A stretch of DNA of 64,000 nucleotides from an uncultured bacterium (GCA_902462155.1 CABQAQ010000007.1:1-64000), one strand, 5' to 3'; positions 54,513-63,165 are shown, numbered from the stretch's first letter. The notes: generated from the sequence alone by a model not told the origin. Made by a program: numbers and translations.

Positions 54513-54551
54513 ATATGCGTTTTGGATTTATCCAAAACGCATATTTTTTTA
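54513..54551 (+). terminator. Terminator of the mfd-isomerase unit
   Basis: ATATGCGTTTTGGA pairs perfectly with TCCAAAACGCATAT over a 4-base loop, followed by seven T. The next gene is convergent. Confidence 0.92.
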
Positions 54552-54562
54552 ATCAATTTTAA

Positions 54563-55546
54563 TTAAGTATTAGTAGTTTCTTGTTTTGAGCCTAAGATGC
54601 TATCTCGAACTTTAAGTCCGGCTTGAATGCCGATACCTGTAAATAAAGCACAACATACATAAGTCGATAAAGCAAAAATATAACCTATTACTGTATTTTT
54701 ATATAAATTTTTAGGTAGTAAGTCTTTAGCTATTTTGGCACCTTTAATTGAGGCTATTGCTTCTTCTAAAATAGTTGGTATGTAGCAAGCGGTAGCTAAT
54801 ATTCCAGCGTGATTTTGGATCCAAGTTTTTACGCTTTCTTTATTTGTCTTTTCTTTTTCATTATTCGCTTTTTTAGAAAACAACGCATATAAACTTATAA
54901 ATGGTACAAGTAGTACCAAAGATCTTTGACGTTGTAAAAATTTAGAAATAACTCCAAAATGATGATTCTTAGCGTGTCCCATCTCATGAAAGACACTTAA
55001 TTCTAAATTTGGATGATTTTTAGATAATAAAATAGTATTTTTCTTTGGGTAAAAACAAGCATTTTCACCTTTTTTAAAAGAAATAAATTTATTTGTCATA
55101 AATTTATTAAAAAATATTTTTATAGATTTTATATATTTATTATTGCTAGTATTATTTCTTATCGGGTTCAATGAATCTATATAATCTTTAAAAGAATTTT
55201 TATCTAAGTATAGAATTTTTACACCTTTTTTTGATAAATTATTTGTTTGAAGTGCAATATTTTCTAAATTTCTTATTTTATCTATTTCACTTTTATCTAT
55301 ATTCAATTTAGATTTAATGATCGGATGTAATAGACTCTTATTAATATAATTAGATAATAAAGATTGTGTACCTTTCATTGTACAGTAGCCTAGTATTCCA
55401 GCTAAGCTTGCTTGTGATACAAGTGATTTATTTGCCGTTCTATCATTAGAAGTTTTATTACTTGTTTCTATTTTCTTATCGGGATTACTTTTTTTTGTTA
55501 AAACTTGTTTATATGCTATAACTTGTCTATTCGTTTTTATTTCCAT
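54563..55546 (-). CDS. Membrane-associated HExxH (gluzincin-like) metalloprotease homologue B
   Basis: 327 residues. FHEMGHAKN at 186-194 gives HExxH, and EEAIASIKG with E261/E262 offers the third ligand. Hydrophobic helices lie near 45-60, 208-223, 247-260 and 285-310. It is paralogous to the protein at 4935-5882, sharing GVKIL, GENA, FHEMGHA, EAIASIK and LLPK. It follows the 55559 gene with a 12-base gap and is probably co-transcribed. Substrate unknown; activity inferred. Confidence 0.65.
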   Translation of the reverse strand: MEIKTNRQVIAYKQVLTKKSNPDKKIETSNKTSNDRTANKSLVSQASLAGILGYCTMKGTQSLLSNYINKSLLHPIIKSKLNIDKSEIDKIRNLENIALQTNNLSKKGVKILYLDKNSFKDYIDSLNPIRNNTSNNKYIKSIKIFFNKFMTNKFISFKKGENACFYPKKNTILLSKNHPNLELSVFHEMGHAKNHHFGVISKFLQRQRSLVLLVPFISLYALFSKKANNEKEKTNKESVKTWIQNHAGILATACYIPTILEEAIASIKGAKIAKDLLPKNLYKNTVIGYIFALSTYVCCALFTGIGIQAGLKVRDSILGSKQETTNT

Positions 55547-55558
55547 CTTGTATTTTAC

Positions 55559-56290
55559 CTATGTATTACTTTTTCTCTTATCATCTACAATTTTTTGTAT
55601 AATGTTAGAAATATAAGCAAGAACAGTACCGGAAACTAAACCTATTATAGTAGTAATTCCTAATTTTTTCCAATTAAATTTTCCTGATAATATAGAACTG
55701 TAACAATATCCTATGCCACTTACGGCAGTACCGATTAATGCTCCACCTACACCAACACCTGTCCATTCTGCAAAGTGGCTTGGTCTATTACGTTTAATAC
55801 CGGTTAAATCAGCTACAACATCATCAACTGTTTCAGATTGGCCTAGTAAGCCCATTGACATTCCACTTAATACCCCATCTTCAAAAGGTGATTGTGATGT
55901 ATTTAAAGCAGATACAATATCAGATCCAGATATAGTATGAAAAATATCTCTAGCTGTTGATCTAACAGCTTTTGAATCGGAAGTATCAATGCTATATTTA
56001 TAAAGATCATTATTTTTAACCATTTCTTCAAAAATATTCCATTGCTTTTGAAATTGATCAAGTTGGTCATTTTTTATTAAAGTCATAAGGGTTGCAACCT
56101 GACTTTTAAGTCTATTTGTATAAGTACTATTTTTGTTACTGGCCTGTACTTGTTGCAGTGCATAATCACTTTGGAATTCTAAATTTGCATTTAATAGGTT
56201 CTGCTGTTTTTTTTGAAGAAGTTCTTGATTATAGAGCATATTATTATAGCTATTGCTATTGAAGGCTATACTATTAAGACCATAACTCAA
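55559..56290 (-). CDS. Hypothetical membrane protein co-transcribed with metalloprotease homologue B
   Basis: About 243 residues, not recognised. The first 100 residues are helical and Gln/Asn-rich (LLQKKQQNLLNANLEFQ). A central segment (FEDGVLSGMSMGLLG, VDDVVADLTGIKRNR) leads to two glycine-rich membrane helices (about 178-200 and 213-232). The start is taken as TTG at 56290 because AAAGGAG lies 8 bases before it; the longer GTG at 56311 would place that site inside the gene. It may be a partner or substrate of the protease homologue. Confidence 0.55.
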   Translation of the reverse strand: MSYGLNSIAFNSNSYNNMLYNQELLQKKQQNLLNANLEFQSDYALQQVQASNKNSTYTNRLKSQVATLMTLIKNDQLDQFQKQWNIFEEMVKNNDLYKYSIDTSDSKAVRSTARDIFHTISGSDIVSALNTSQSPFEDGVLSGMSMGLLGQSETVDDVVADLTGIKRNRPSHFAEWTGVGVGGALIGTAVSGIGYCYSSILSGKFNWKKLGITTIIGLVSGTVLAYISNIIQKIVDDKRKSNT

Positions 56291-56387
56291 ATTAATTTCT
56301 CCTTTGCACACACTTTATTTCTTATATATATAAAAATAATATATAGAAAATAATTGCTAAAAAATTAAGACTTTGTTACAAATGAAA

Positions 56388-56420
56388 TAAAAAAAAGCAC
56401 TCAATTAAAAAATCAAGTGC
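56388..56420 (-). terminator. Terminator in the leader of the 56290 operon
   Basis: On the minus strand GCACTTGA pairs with TTGAGTGC (with G-U pairs), followed by eight T. It lies about 100 bases upstream of the 56290 start and about 150 bases downstream of the SLH-gene terminator, within a 330-base gene-free gap. It therefore ends either a small RNA or an attenuated leader. A tiny frame MFDFK with AAAGGA precedes it. Confidence 0.55.
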
Positions 56421-56571
56421 ATGTGTAATGGATATTGTTTGGTTATTTGTAAGTTATTTAAAATCAAACATAAATTTCTTATATATTCCTTTATTTTTAA
56501 ATTATTAATGTTTAAAGTATGCTATATGTGTAAGAATAATATAAACCGAACAAAAAATAAATGCAAGTACT

Positions 56572-56608
56572 AAAAACACATAATTTTTTATAAATTATGT
56601 GTTTTTTA
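56572..56608 (-). terminator. Terminator of the SLH-domain gene
   Basis: AAAACACATAATTT pairs with AAATTATGTGTTTT, with T-runs on both sides, about 35 bases after the stop at 56644. Confidence 0.75.
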
Positions 56609-56643
56609 GTTTAAAAAATATAAGAATAAGCTTATTAAAATAA

Positions 56644-57843
56644 TTATTCAATAATAGAACCATCTGTAAGATCTATTTTAATTGGCTGTAACAGTCTTAT
56701 ATTAATAGTTTGGCCAGATTGAAGTTCTATTTTTTTACCTTTAAATATTTTATTAAATAAATTTTTCCAAAAACCATTAATTACAATTTTTTGTTCAGAT
56801 AAAGCTGGAAATTGAGCTACTTGAGGTAATGGAATTTTTATACTTCTGTTTTCAATAATAATATATCCATTTCGTATAAATAGTCTGGCTTTTTTAACAT
56901 CAAGAAGATGACCTTGAAGAATATCACCTTCATCAAGTAATAAATATTTATTTTCATCTACAATATTATGTGTTAATTGTGCATTAAATTTTTCAGAATT
57001 TTTATTCTTTTGAGATGAGATACTATTAGTAAGACACACAGGTAATAAAGTACCTTGAGGAATAGTTGCTATATTGCCGTTAATTTCTACTCCATTAATT
57101 ACAATACCTTCACCTGTCCTTTTCATAGCTTCTTTTAACTTTTCATTTGGAGTGATTTTTGTTAATTCTATCATTTTGCACAGATAAGAAGCTAATTGAG
57201 CTCGGGTAGCCGGTTGTTCTATATTTAAATAACTATTTATGTTATTCGTATTATTAATAATACCTAATTTAGTAGCTTTAGCCGCAAAAATACTTACCCA
57301 ATTCGGAATTTGTTTTACATCCTTATAATTTTCATTTAAGATAGCTTCGGCCTCAGAAATATTCATCTCGTCAGTTGTTAAAGAGTTAACTACAACAGAA
57401 ATAGCCTGAGCTTTAGAAACAGAATCTTGTGGTAAGAAAGATCCATTTGGTAGACCCTTTAATAAATCAAAATATACAGCTCTTTGAATATTGTTAAATG
57501 CCCAGAAGTTATCATTTATATCATTAAATGTAACTAAAGTTTCTACTTTATAATTTTCTTGCTTTAAAGCTTTTATTGCCATTGTTGCAAATTCTGCTCT
57601 AGTTACATTTTCATCAGGTTTAAAAGATCCATCTGGATAACCTACAATAACTTTACTATCAGTAAGCTCTTTTATTGAATTATAAGCCCAATGTGTTGAA
57701 TTAACATCAGTATAAAGATTCTTACTACTGTTTGGTTGAACTGGTTTTGTACTATTAACATCAGCTAACGCAGATATTTGCAAATTTAAAATAGTACAAA
57801 TAACAACTATAAATAAATATAGTTTTTTCAATGCTTTTTTCAT
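56644..57843 (-). CDS. SLH-domain surface protein
   Basis: 399 residues. A signal peptide (KLYLFIVVICTILNLQISALA) is followed by three S-layer homology repeats: first with YTDVNSTHWAYNSIKELTDS, VIVGYPDGSFKPDENVTRAE; second with FNDINDNFWAFNNIQRAV and GLPNGSFLPQDSVSKA; third with KDVKQIPNWVSIFAAKA and IEQPATRAQLASYLCKM. The C-terminal 170 residues are beta-rich with IPQGTLLPVCLTNSISS and resemble an envelope-associated domain. It probably binds cell-wall polymer. Monocistronic with its own terminator. Confidence 0.88.
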   Translation of the reverse strand: MKKALKKLYLFIVVICTILNLQISALADVNSTKPVQPNSSKNLYTDVNSTHWAYNSIKELTDSKVIVGYPDGSFKPDENVTRAEFATMAIKALKQENYKVETLVTFNDINDNFWAFNNIQRAVYFDLLKGLPNGSFLPQDSVSKAQAISVVVNSLTTDEMNISEAEAILNENYKDVKQIPNWVSIFAAKATKLGIINNTNNINSYLNIEQPATRAQLASYLCKMIELTKITPNEKLKEAMKRTGEGIVINGVEINGNIATIPQGTLLPVCLTNSISSQKNKNSEKFNAQLTHNIVDENKYLLLDEGDILQGHLLDVKKARLFIRNGYIIIENRSIKIPLPQVAQFPALSEQKIVINGFWKNLFNKIFKGKKIELQSGQTINIRLLQPIKIDLTDGSIIE

Positions 57844-57916
57844 CTTTTTAAATTCTCCTATTCTTTTTCTACACTAAATTCTAGCATAAAAATAATAATT
57901 AAATTTAAAATACAAA

Positions 57917-58273
57917 TTACTCCATATCATTTTTATTATTAAAAAATAGATTCCTCTGAATATATTTTTTTCCCTTTGGATTTTGTCGAGATACTTTATT
58001 GTGTCTATTTTTATTTATTACTTGTGCAACATTGAGCATTGCTAAAGAATTTAAAGTAGCATTTAATTGAGCACTCCTATCTACTTGAGGCATTTGCTCT
58101 TCTTTTTCTTTTAATTCGTCTTCTTCTTGTTTTTTTTCTATATAAAAATATTCTGCATCTGATCCATTTTTTTCATCAGACATTTTTGAAGCTGTACCAG
58201 AATGTTCCCCAGCTTTAAAATTGATGGAGCTAGTTGTTACATTATAAAAATTTCTACTATTACTATCTACCAA
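57917..58273 (-). CDS. Small hypothetical protein with SSINFKAG motif
   Basis: About 118 residues, not recognised, no membrane segment. It contains SSINFKAG near the N-terminus, an acidic Glu/Lys-rich coiled stretch (EKKQEEDELKEKEEQ), ALNSLAMLNVAQV and a basic C-terminus. The frame is open to a TTG at 58300, but a strong promoter places its -10 at 58305-58310, so that start would be almost leaderless. I prefer TTG at 58273 with TAATAGG in front. The start remains uncertain. Confidence 0.5.
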   Translation of the reverse strand: MVDSNSRNFYNVTTSSINFKAGEHSGTASKMSDEKNGSDAEYFYIEKKQEEDELKEKEEQMPQVDRSAQLNATLNSLAMLNVAQVINKNRHNKVSRQNPKGKKYIQRNLFFNNKNDME

Positions 58274-58304
58274 AGCAAACCTATTACATAAAACACTCAA
58301 TGAT

Positions 58305-58332
58305 ATTATACCACTTTTTTAAATTCTTGCAA
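58305..58332 (-). promoter_or_regulatory. Promoter of the 57917 gene
   Basis: On the minus strand TTGCAA (58332-58327), a 16-base spacer and TATAAT (58310-58305). It has the same hexamers and spacing as the promoter of the candidate small RNA at 32903-32930. Confidence 0.6.
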
Positions 58333-58344
58333 TAAGTTTAATTA

Positions 58345-58386
58345 ATAAAAAATACAACCTGATTATCTAAGAAATCAAGTCGTATT
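58345..58386 (-). terminator. Terminator of metK
   Basis: On the minus strand AATACGACTTGATT pairs along 14 positions (with G-U) with AATCAGGTTGTATT, followed by six T. Confidence 0.85.
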
Positions 58387-58408
58387 TTTTTTATTAACAT
58401 TATACTTT

Positions 58409-59683
58409 TTATAGTTTTATTAAGCCAAGTTGTTGAACTTGTTTTTGTAAAGTTTCTACTTTATCTAGCTGTTCCCAAGGAACGAAGAAATCTGATCTAC
58501 CCATATGACCATAGGCTGCTAATTTTTGATAGAATTTTCCATTATTTTTTGATGGTAAATTTCTTAAATCAAAATTTTCTATAATCGCTACCGGTCTTAA
58601 ATCAAAATTTTTGATGATTAAACTTTCTATTTCATCATCTGTAATTTTTCCTGTTCCAAAGGTATCTACCATAACAGATACCGGTTCAGCTACACCAATA
58701 GCATATGCTACTTCAACTTCACATTTATCTGCTAAGCCGGCTGCTACTATATTTTTAGCCACATACCTAGCTGCATATGCTGCTGATCTATCTACTTTTG
58801 TTGGATCTTTTCCTGAAAATGCTCCACCTCCGTGTCTTGAATATCCACCATATGTATCTACTATTATTTTACGACCTGTTACTCCTGCATCACCTTGTGG
58901 GCCACCTATTACAAATCTTCCTGATGGATTTATCAAATATTTTGTTTTTTCATCAGGTTTTATATTCTCATTTTCGAATACTGGTTTAATTACGTATTCT
59001 AACATATCTGTATATATTCTTTTTTGTACTTCTTCGTTATCAGAAACTCCATTTATTTCAGGATCGTGTTGTGTTGAGATTACAATAGTATCTATTCTGG
59101 AAGGTTTATTTTCTATATATTCTATTGTTACTTGGGATTTCCCATCTGGACGTAAATAATTTAATATACCATTTTTTCTTACTTCAGAAAGTTTATAGGA
59201 TAACTTATGTGCTAAACTTATAGGTAAAGGCATATATTCTCTTGTTTCATTGCAAGCAAATCCAAACATTATACCTTGATCACCTGCACCTATATTTTCT
59301 GTTTCTTTATTTGATACTGCTGCATTATTATCACGTGTTTCAAATGCTTTATTTACTCCACAAGAAATATCGCTTGATTGTTCGTCTATGCTTGTTAATA
59401 CTGCACAGGTTTTATAATCAAATCCTCCACCTTCTTTTCCTACATAACCTATATTTTTTATAGTCTGTCTAATGATAGATGGAATATCAACATAACAATC
59501 TGAGGTGATTTCTCCACATACTAGAGCCATACCTGTTGTTACTGTAGTTTCAGCTGCTACTCTTGATTTTGGATCTTTTGTTAAAAATTCATCTAAAATT
59601 GCATCTGATATCTGATCACATACTTTATCAGGATGGCCTTCTGTCACAGATTCTGATGTAAATAAAAATCTTTTTGATGTCAT
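58409..59683 (-). CDS. metK: S-adenosylmethionine synthetase
   Basis: Makes SAM from methionine and ATP. FTSESVTEGHPDKVCDQISD opens the protein. GAGDQGIMFGFACNET is the signature hexapeptide region, followed by GGPQGDAGVTGRKIIVDTYG and GGGAFSGKDPTKVDRSAAYA. 424 residues, slightly longer than E. coli MetK. Three radical SAM or SAM-using genes in the window depend on its product. No SAM riboswitch is visible in its short leader. Confidence 0.96.
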   Translation of the reverse strand: MTSKRFLFTSESVTEGHPDKVCDQISDAILDEFLTKDPKSRVAAETTVTTGMALVCGEITSDCYVDIPSIIRQTIKNIGYVGKEGGGFDYKTCAVLTSIDEQSSDISCGVNKAFETRDNNAAVSNKETENIGAGDQGIMFGFACNETREYMPLPISLAHKLSYKLSEVRKNGILNYLRPDGKSQVTIEYIENKPSRIDTIVISTQHDPEINGVSDNEEVQKRIYTDMLEYVIKPVFENENIKPDEKTKYLINPSGRFVIGGPQGDAGVTGRKIIVDTYGGYSRHGGGAFSGKDPTKVDRSAAYAARYVAKNIVAAGLADKCEVEVAYAIGVAEPVSVMVDTFGTGKITDDEIESLIIKNFDLRPVAIIENFDLRNLPSKNNGKFYQKLAAYGHMGRSDFFVPWEQLDKVETLQKQVQQLGLIKL

Positions 59684-59761
59684 TTATTCTATTCTCCTTA
59701 CCCTTCCAGTCAGTTATTTTATAAGAACTAATATCTACTTTAATTCAAATAAATTTTAAAA

Positions 59762-60007
59762 TCAATCACATTTTTCAAACAATGTAGAAGACTCTTGTAT
59801 GGATATATTTTTTGTAGGTATTATTAGTACTCTTACACTATAACTACCTTTTATATTGCTTATTGTTATTATATCTCCAACTTTTAATTGTTTTGAGGGT
59901 TTAGCTACTATTCCATTCACTAAAATTTTACCATTCTGGGATACATCATTTGCAACTGTTCGTCTTTTTATAAGTCTTGATACTTTTAGATATTTATCTA
60001 ACCTCAT
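59762..60007 (-). CDS. S4-domain RNA-binding protein (RqcP/Hsp15-like)
   Basis: 81 residues. MRLDKYLKVSRLIKRRTVAN, then GKILVNGIVAKPSKQLKVGD is the S4 fold of the RqcP (YabO)/Hsp15 group, which acts on stalled 50S subunits in ribosome rescue. The short C-terminal extension fits RqcP better than Hsp15. It is about 75 bases upstream of metK on the same strand. No RqcH-like gene is in the window. Confidence 0.8.
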   Translation of the reverse strand: MRLDKYLKVSRLIKRRTVANDVSQNGKILVNGIVAKPSKQLKVGDIITISNIKGSYSVRVLIIPTKNISIQESSTLFEKCD

Positions 60008-60088
60008 TTTTTTCTTTCTTTTTACCGTTTTTAATCATTAGTTTATATTTTACAATTAATAATATAATCTTTCAAATATTATATTATT

Positions 60089-60127
60089 AAAAAGACTATA
60101 AACCGTATTAATGTATATAGTCTTTTT
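60089..60127 (-). terminator. Terminator of gdhA
   Basis: AAAAAGACTATA pairs with TATAGTCTTTTT around a 15-base loop, with T-runs on both strands, about 30 bases past the gdhA stop. Confidence 0.8.
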
Positions 60128-60154
60128 GTAAAAAATTTTAATATTGAATATTAT

Positions 60155-61504
60155 TTATATTATACCTTGTGCTTTCATAGCTTTAGCAACTTTTCTAAAT
60201 GCTGCAATATTTGCTCCGGCTACATAGTTATTTCCAAGATTATATTTATAAGCTGCATTCTGACAAGCGTGAAATATATTTGTCATTATTTCATCAAGTT
60301 TTTTATTTACTTCTTCAAATGTCCAGAAATAACGCATAGAATTTTGACACATCTCTAATGCTGAAGTAGCTACGCCACCTGCATTGGCGGCTTTACCAGG
60401 AGCTAATAATATTTTATTTTCTAAAAAGTAATTTATTGCATCTATATTACAAGGCATATTTGCTCCTTCTCCTATTGCCCAGATACCATTTTCTACTAAT
60501 TTTTTTGCTATATCTAGATCTATTTCATTCTGCGTTGCACAAGGTAGTAATATATCTCCTTTTATGTCAAATATACATTTATGATCCTCTGTATTCTCAA
60601 AATATTGGCTACTTTGATGAATATTAATATATTCTTTTATTCTTAATCTCTCTTTTTCTTTTATTTTCCTTACGGATTCAACATTTATTCCTGTAGGATC
60701 ATAAATACATCCATTTGAATCACTCATTGCTATTACGTTTGCGCCATAATCTTGGGCTTTTTTTGCTGCATATATTGCCACATTACCAGAACCTGAGATT
60801 ATTACATTTTTATTCTTTAATTTTTTACCATTTGCCTGTAACATCTCTCTCATAAAGTAGATTAATCCAAATCCTGTAGCCTCTTTTCGTACTAATGAAC
60901 CTCCATAAGATAAACCTTTACCTGTTAATACTCCAGCTTCATATGTATTTCGTATTCTTCTATATTGACCAAATAGATAACCTATTTCTCTTGCACCTAC
61001 TCCGATATCTCCTGCAGGCACATCTAAATTATGTCCTATATGTTTTTGTAACTCATTCATAAAACTTTGGCAAAATCTCATTATTTCATCATCGGACTTA
61101 CCTTTAGGATCAAAATCACTACCACCTTTTCCTCCGCCTATTGGTAAACCTGTTAATGCGTTTTTAAATATCTGTTCAAATGCTAAAAATTTCATAATAC
61201 TTTGGTTTACGGTCGGATGGAATCTTAAACCTCCTTTATAGGGACCTAATGCACCATTGAATTGTACTCTAAAACCTCTATTAACTTGCGTTTGGCCTTT
61301 ATCGTCTACCCACGCTACTCTAAAGGATACTATTCTTTCAGGTTCGGTTATCCTTTCAAGTAATGCTTGCTTTTTATATTCTGTATGATCTAATATTACT
61401 GGTTTTACTGTTGTTAATACTTCTTCTACTGCTTGTAAAAATTCAGGTTCAGAATTGTTTTTTTCTTTTAGTTTCTCAAGTACATTATTAAAATAATTTT
61501 CCAT
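60155..61504 (-). CDS. gdhA: NADP-type glutamate dehydrogenase
   Basis: 449 residues, the length of hexameric NADP-dependent enzymes. Key segments are RVAWVDDKGQTQVNRGFRVQ, LGPYKGGLRFHPTVN, GLPIGGGKGGSDFDPKGKSD with the catalytic-region lysines, DVPAGDIGVGAREIGYLFGQ, and the nucleotide fold ISGSGNVAIYAAKKA. It assimilates ammonium into glutamate. Monocistronic, with terminators on both sides. Confidence 0.96.
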   Translation of the reverse strand: MENYFNNVLEKLKEKNNSEPEFLQAVEEVLTTVKPVILDHTEYKKQALLERITEPERIVSFRVAWVDDKGQTQVNRGFRVQFNGALGPYKGGLRFHPTVNQSIMKFLAFEQIFKNALTGLPIGGGKGGSDFDPKGKSDDEIMRFCQSFMNELQKHIGHNLDVPAGDIGVGAREIGYLFGQYRRIRNTYEAGVLTGKGLSYGGSLVRKEATGFGLIYFMREMLQANGKKLKNKNVIISGSGNVAIYAAKKAQDYGANVIAMSDSNGCIYDPTGINVESVRKIKEKERLRIKEYINIHQSSQYFENTEDHKCIFDIKGDILLPCATQNEIDLDIAKKLVENGIWAIGEGANMPCNIDAINYFLENKILLAPGKAANAGGVATSALEMCQNSMRYFWTFEEVNKKLDEIMTNIFHACQNAAYKYNLGNNYVAGANIAAFRKVAKAMKAQGII

Positions 61505-61575
61505 TTTAAATCCCCCTTGATTGGTTCTTTTCCTTTTTCTTTACTATAATAACATAAATTGTAATAATTACAATT

Positions 61576-61617
61576 AAAACCGGATAGCTTTTATTTTTAT
61601 CTAAGCTATCCGGTTTT
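61576..61617. terminator. Strong hairpin terminator of the lyase-like gene
   Basis: AAAACCGGATAGCTT (61576-61590) pairs perfectly with AAGCTATCCGGTTTT (61603-61617). It lies 20 bases after the stop at 61637 and upstream of gdhA, both on the minus strand. Confidence 0.85.
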
Positions 61618-61636
61618 AATTTTTTATTTGTTGAAA

Positions 61637-62923
61637 TTATCTTACTAATGGGTCAAAGTTATAAAATGGATCATCTGCTTCGGTCATACCTTCGGCCATA
61701 TAGCTATCGTCTCCTCTATTCGCAGCATAAATTTTCTTGTCAGTACTACTTAACATTACCATTTTCTCGTCACCTGTTTCTGGATCATATTTATATAAAT
61801 TACTTAGGTTGCTTTCATAACGATAGAAAAGTCTGCCATTGTCACCTAAAGCCCTATCTCCGGCAATTCCACCTTCTTGAGTTGCTAATCCATTATTCTC
61901 TATAATTTGAGCTAAATCTCGTGATATTGTCTCAAAATGTTCTTTGTTTTGTGGATAAATAGTTATTCCCTTACCTTGCTGATTCCCAGTCGGTAAATGT
62001 GCAAAATCTTTAGCTACTTTAAAGAATGTATCTTGACGATCAGCTAAATATGGAACTAAAGCTGAAGTCATTTTATTCCAATCTTCCCTGGTGTTACCTA
62101 TACGTATATGTATTTTCCAAGGTATATGAGTGTCTAGGCCAGGATAATCTTCGGACGGTCCCATTGCTATAAATGTACCAATTGTACCATGTATTCTGTC
62201 ATCTTCTATTATTTGAGCACCTGGCTCAGTAGGCTCGACTTCATCAGCATCATCCCAAGGTGAAGGTGGAGTCCTTAGGTTTACTGGCCTATTAGGGTCA
62301 GCTTTATATTTATCAAGATCCATTTGTTCTCTATTTAAACTGCATAGTGGTGCGAAATCTGTATATATATGCGGAAGATTATTGACTGCAATAATCTTAT
62401 TTCCAAGTATTGCAACATCAACACATTCTGCCCCATACAAGTCTACAGATATGTTTTGGTGATAACATTTTGGATTATCAAGATTTCTCTGAAATTCTTG
62501 TTCATCGTATTGTTCTTGGAGTACTTGATACTCACCAATATTGATTCCAGGGGCCAAAACAGGAAGTCCGAGTTCTTCTCGATTGAAGACACCAGCTTGT
62601 CTCATCCAATCGTAATCCATATCATCATTAAGTTCAAGTCCTTCTTGATCGAAAACACCGGCTTGTCTCATCCAATCATTATTTATATCATCATTAAGAT
62701 CAAGTTCTTCTTGATTGAAGACACCGGCTTGTCTCATCCAATCGTTATTTATATTATCATTAAGTTCAAGTTCTTCTTGATTGAATATTCCTACTCGGCC
62801 TAACCATTCTTGTTGGGCATTATTATTAACTTCTTGTTGGGCTGGATTATTGTTTTGTACTTTTTGTACATTCCTTTGATTTTGTTGAATGTTAATGTGA
62901 TTGTTATTAGGATTAATATTCAT
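61637..62923 (-). CDS. OspF/SpvC-like phosphothreonine-lyase-domain protein with 22-residue repeats
   Basis: 428 residues. A Gln/Asn-rich N-terminus (1-39) precedes four repeats of a 22-residue unit (WMRQAGVFNQEELDLNDDIN-type, 40-121). A middle region (122-265) is not recognised. Residues about 267-372 follow the order of OspF/SpvC effectors and of the lyase domain of class III lanthipeptide synthetases: PWKIHIRI (Lys270, His272), TFFKVAKDF (Lys302), GKGITIYPQ (Tyr323), IIENNGL and GRLFYRYES (Arg364, Arg368). That enzyme class eliminates phosphate from phosphothreonine. No kinase or cyclase domain follows. AAAGGAG ribosome site; divergent from a tolC-type gene. Activity is inferred. Confidence 0.6.
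   Translation of the reverse strand: MNINPNNNHINIQQNQRNVQKVQNNNPAQQEVNNNAQQEWLGRVGIFNQEELELNDNINNDWMRQAGVFNQEELDLNDDINNDWMRQAGVFDQEGLELNDDMDYDWMRQAGVFNREELGLPVLAPGINIGEYQVLQEQYDEQEFQRNLDNPKCYHQNISVDLYGAECVDVAILGNKIIAVNNLPHIYTDFAPLCSLNREQMDLDKYKADPNRPVNLRTPPSPWDDADEVEPTEPGAQIIEDDRIHGTIGTFIAMGPSEDYPGLDTHIPWKIHIRIGNTREDWNKMTSALVPYLADRQDTFFKVAKDFAHLPTGNQQGKGITIYPQNKEHFETISRDLAQIIENNGLATQEGGIAGDRALGDNGRLFYRYESNLSNLYKYDPETGDEKMVMLSSTDKKIYAANRGDDSYMAEGMTEADDPFYNFDPLVR
62561..62806. repeat. 66-bp tandem repeat, 3.7 copies
   Basis: Four adjacent in-frame units of 66 bp (the last partial) encode DWMRQAGVF(N/D)(Q/R)E-type repeats. The first unit is diverged (WLGRVGIF) and the inner ones are nearly identical, suggesting recent expansion. 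Confidence 0.9.
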
Positions 62924-63165
62924 TTTAAAAACTCCTTTCTATTCCTTTATTATATGAATAATAACGAGTTTTTTTGGAAAAACTTTATAATAAGTATATA
63001 GATATTATATATTTGTTTACAAAAGTTTACAATGCGTTATAAAATGAAAGTTATCTTTAAAAATTGAAATTTTATATAAGATTATTCTATTAACTATTTT
63101 TATTTTTTTTTATTTTCATTTATAATTTTATAAGATAGGAATTATAAAAAATTATTATAAATTAT

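Noticed and set aside
59684..59761. SAM riboswitch upstream of metK
   Set aside because: The leader is under 80 bases and lacks the SAM-I, SAM-II or SAM-IV core sequences.
62369..62803. 144-codon plus-strand frame with repeats opposite the lyase-like gene
   Set aside because: It is a mirror of the 66-bp repeats. The minus-strand frame has the ribosome site, domain similarity and terminator.
61637..62923. Class III lanthipeptide synthetase
   Set aside because: Only a lyase-like domain is present. There is no kinase or cyclase domain and no precursor peptide gene nearby.
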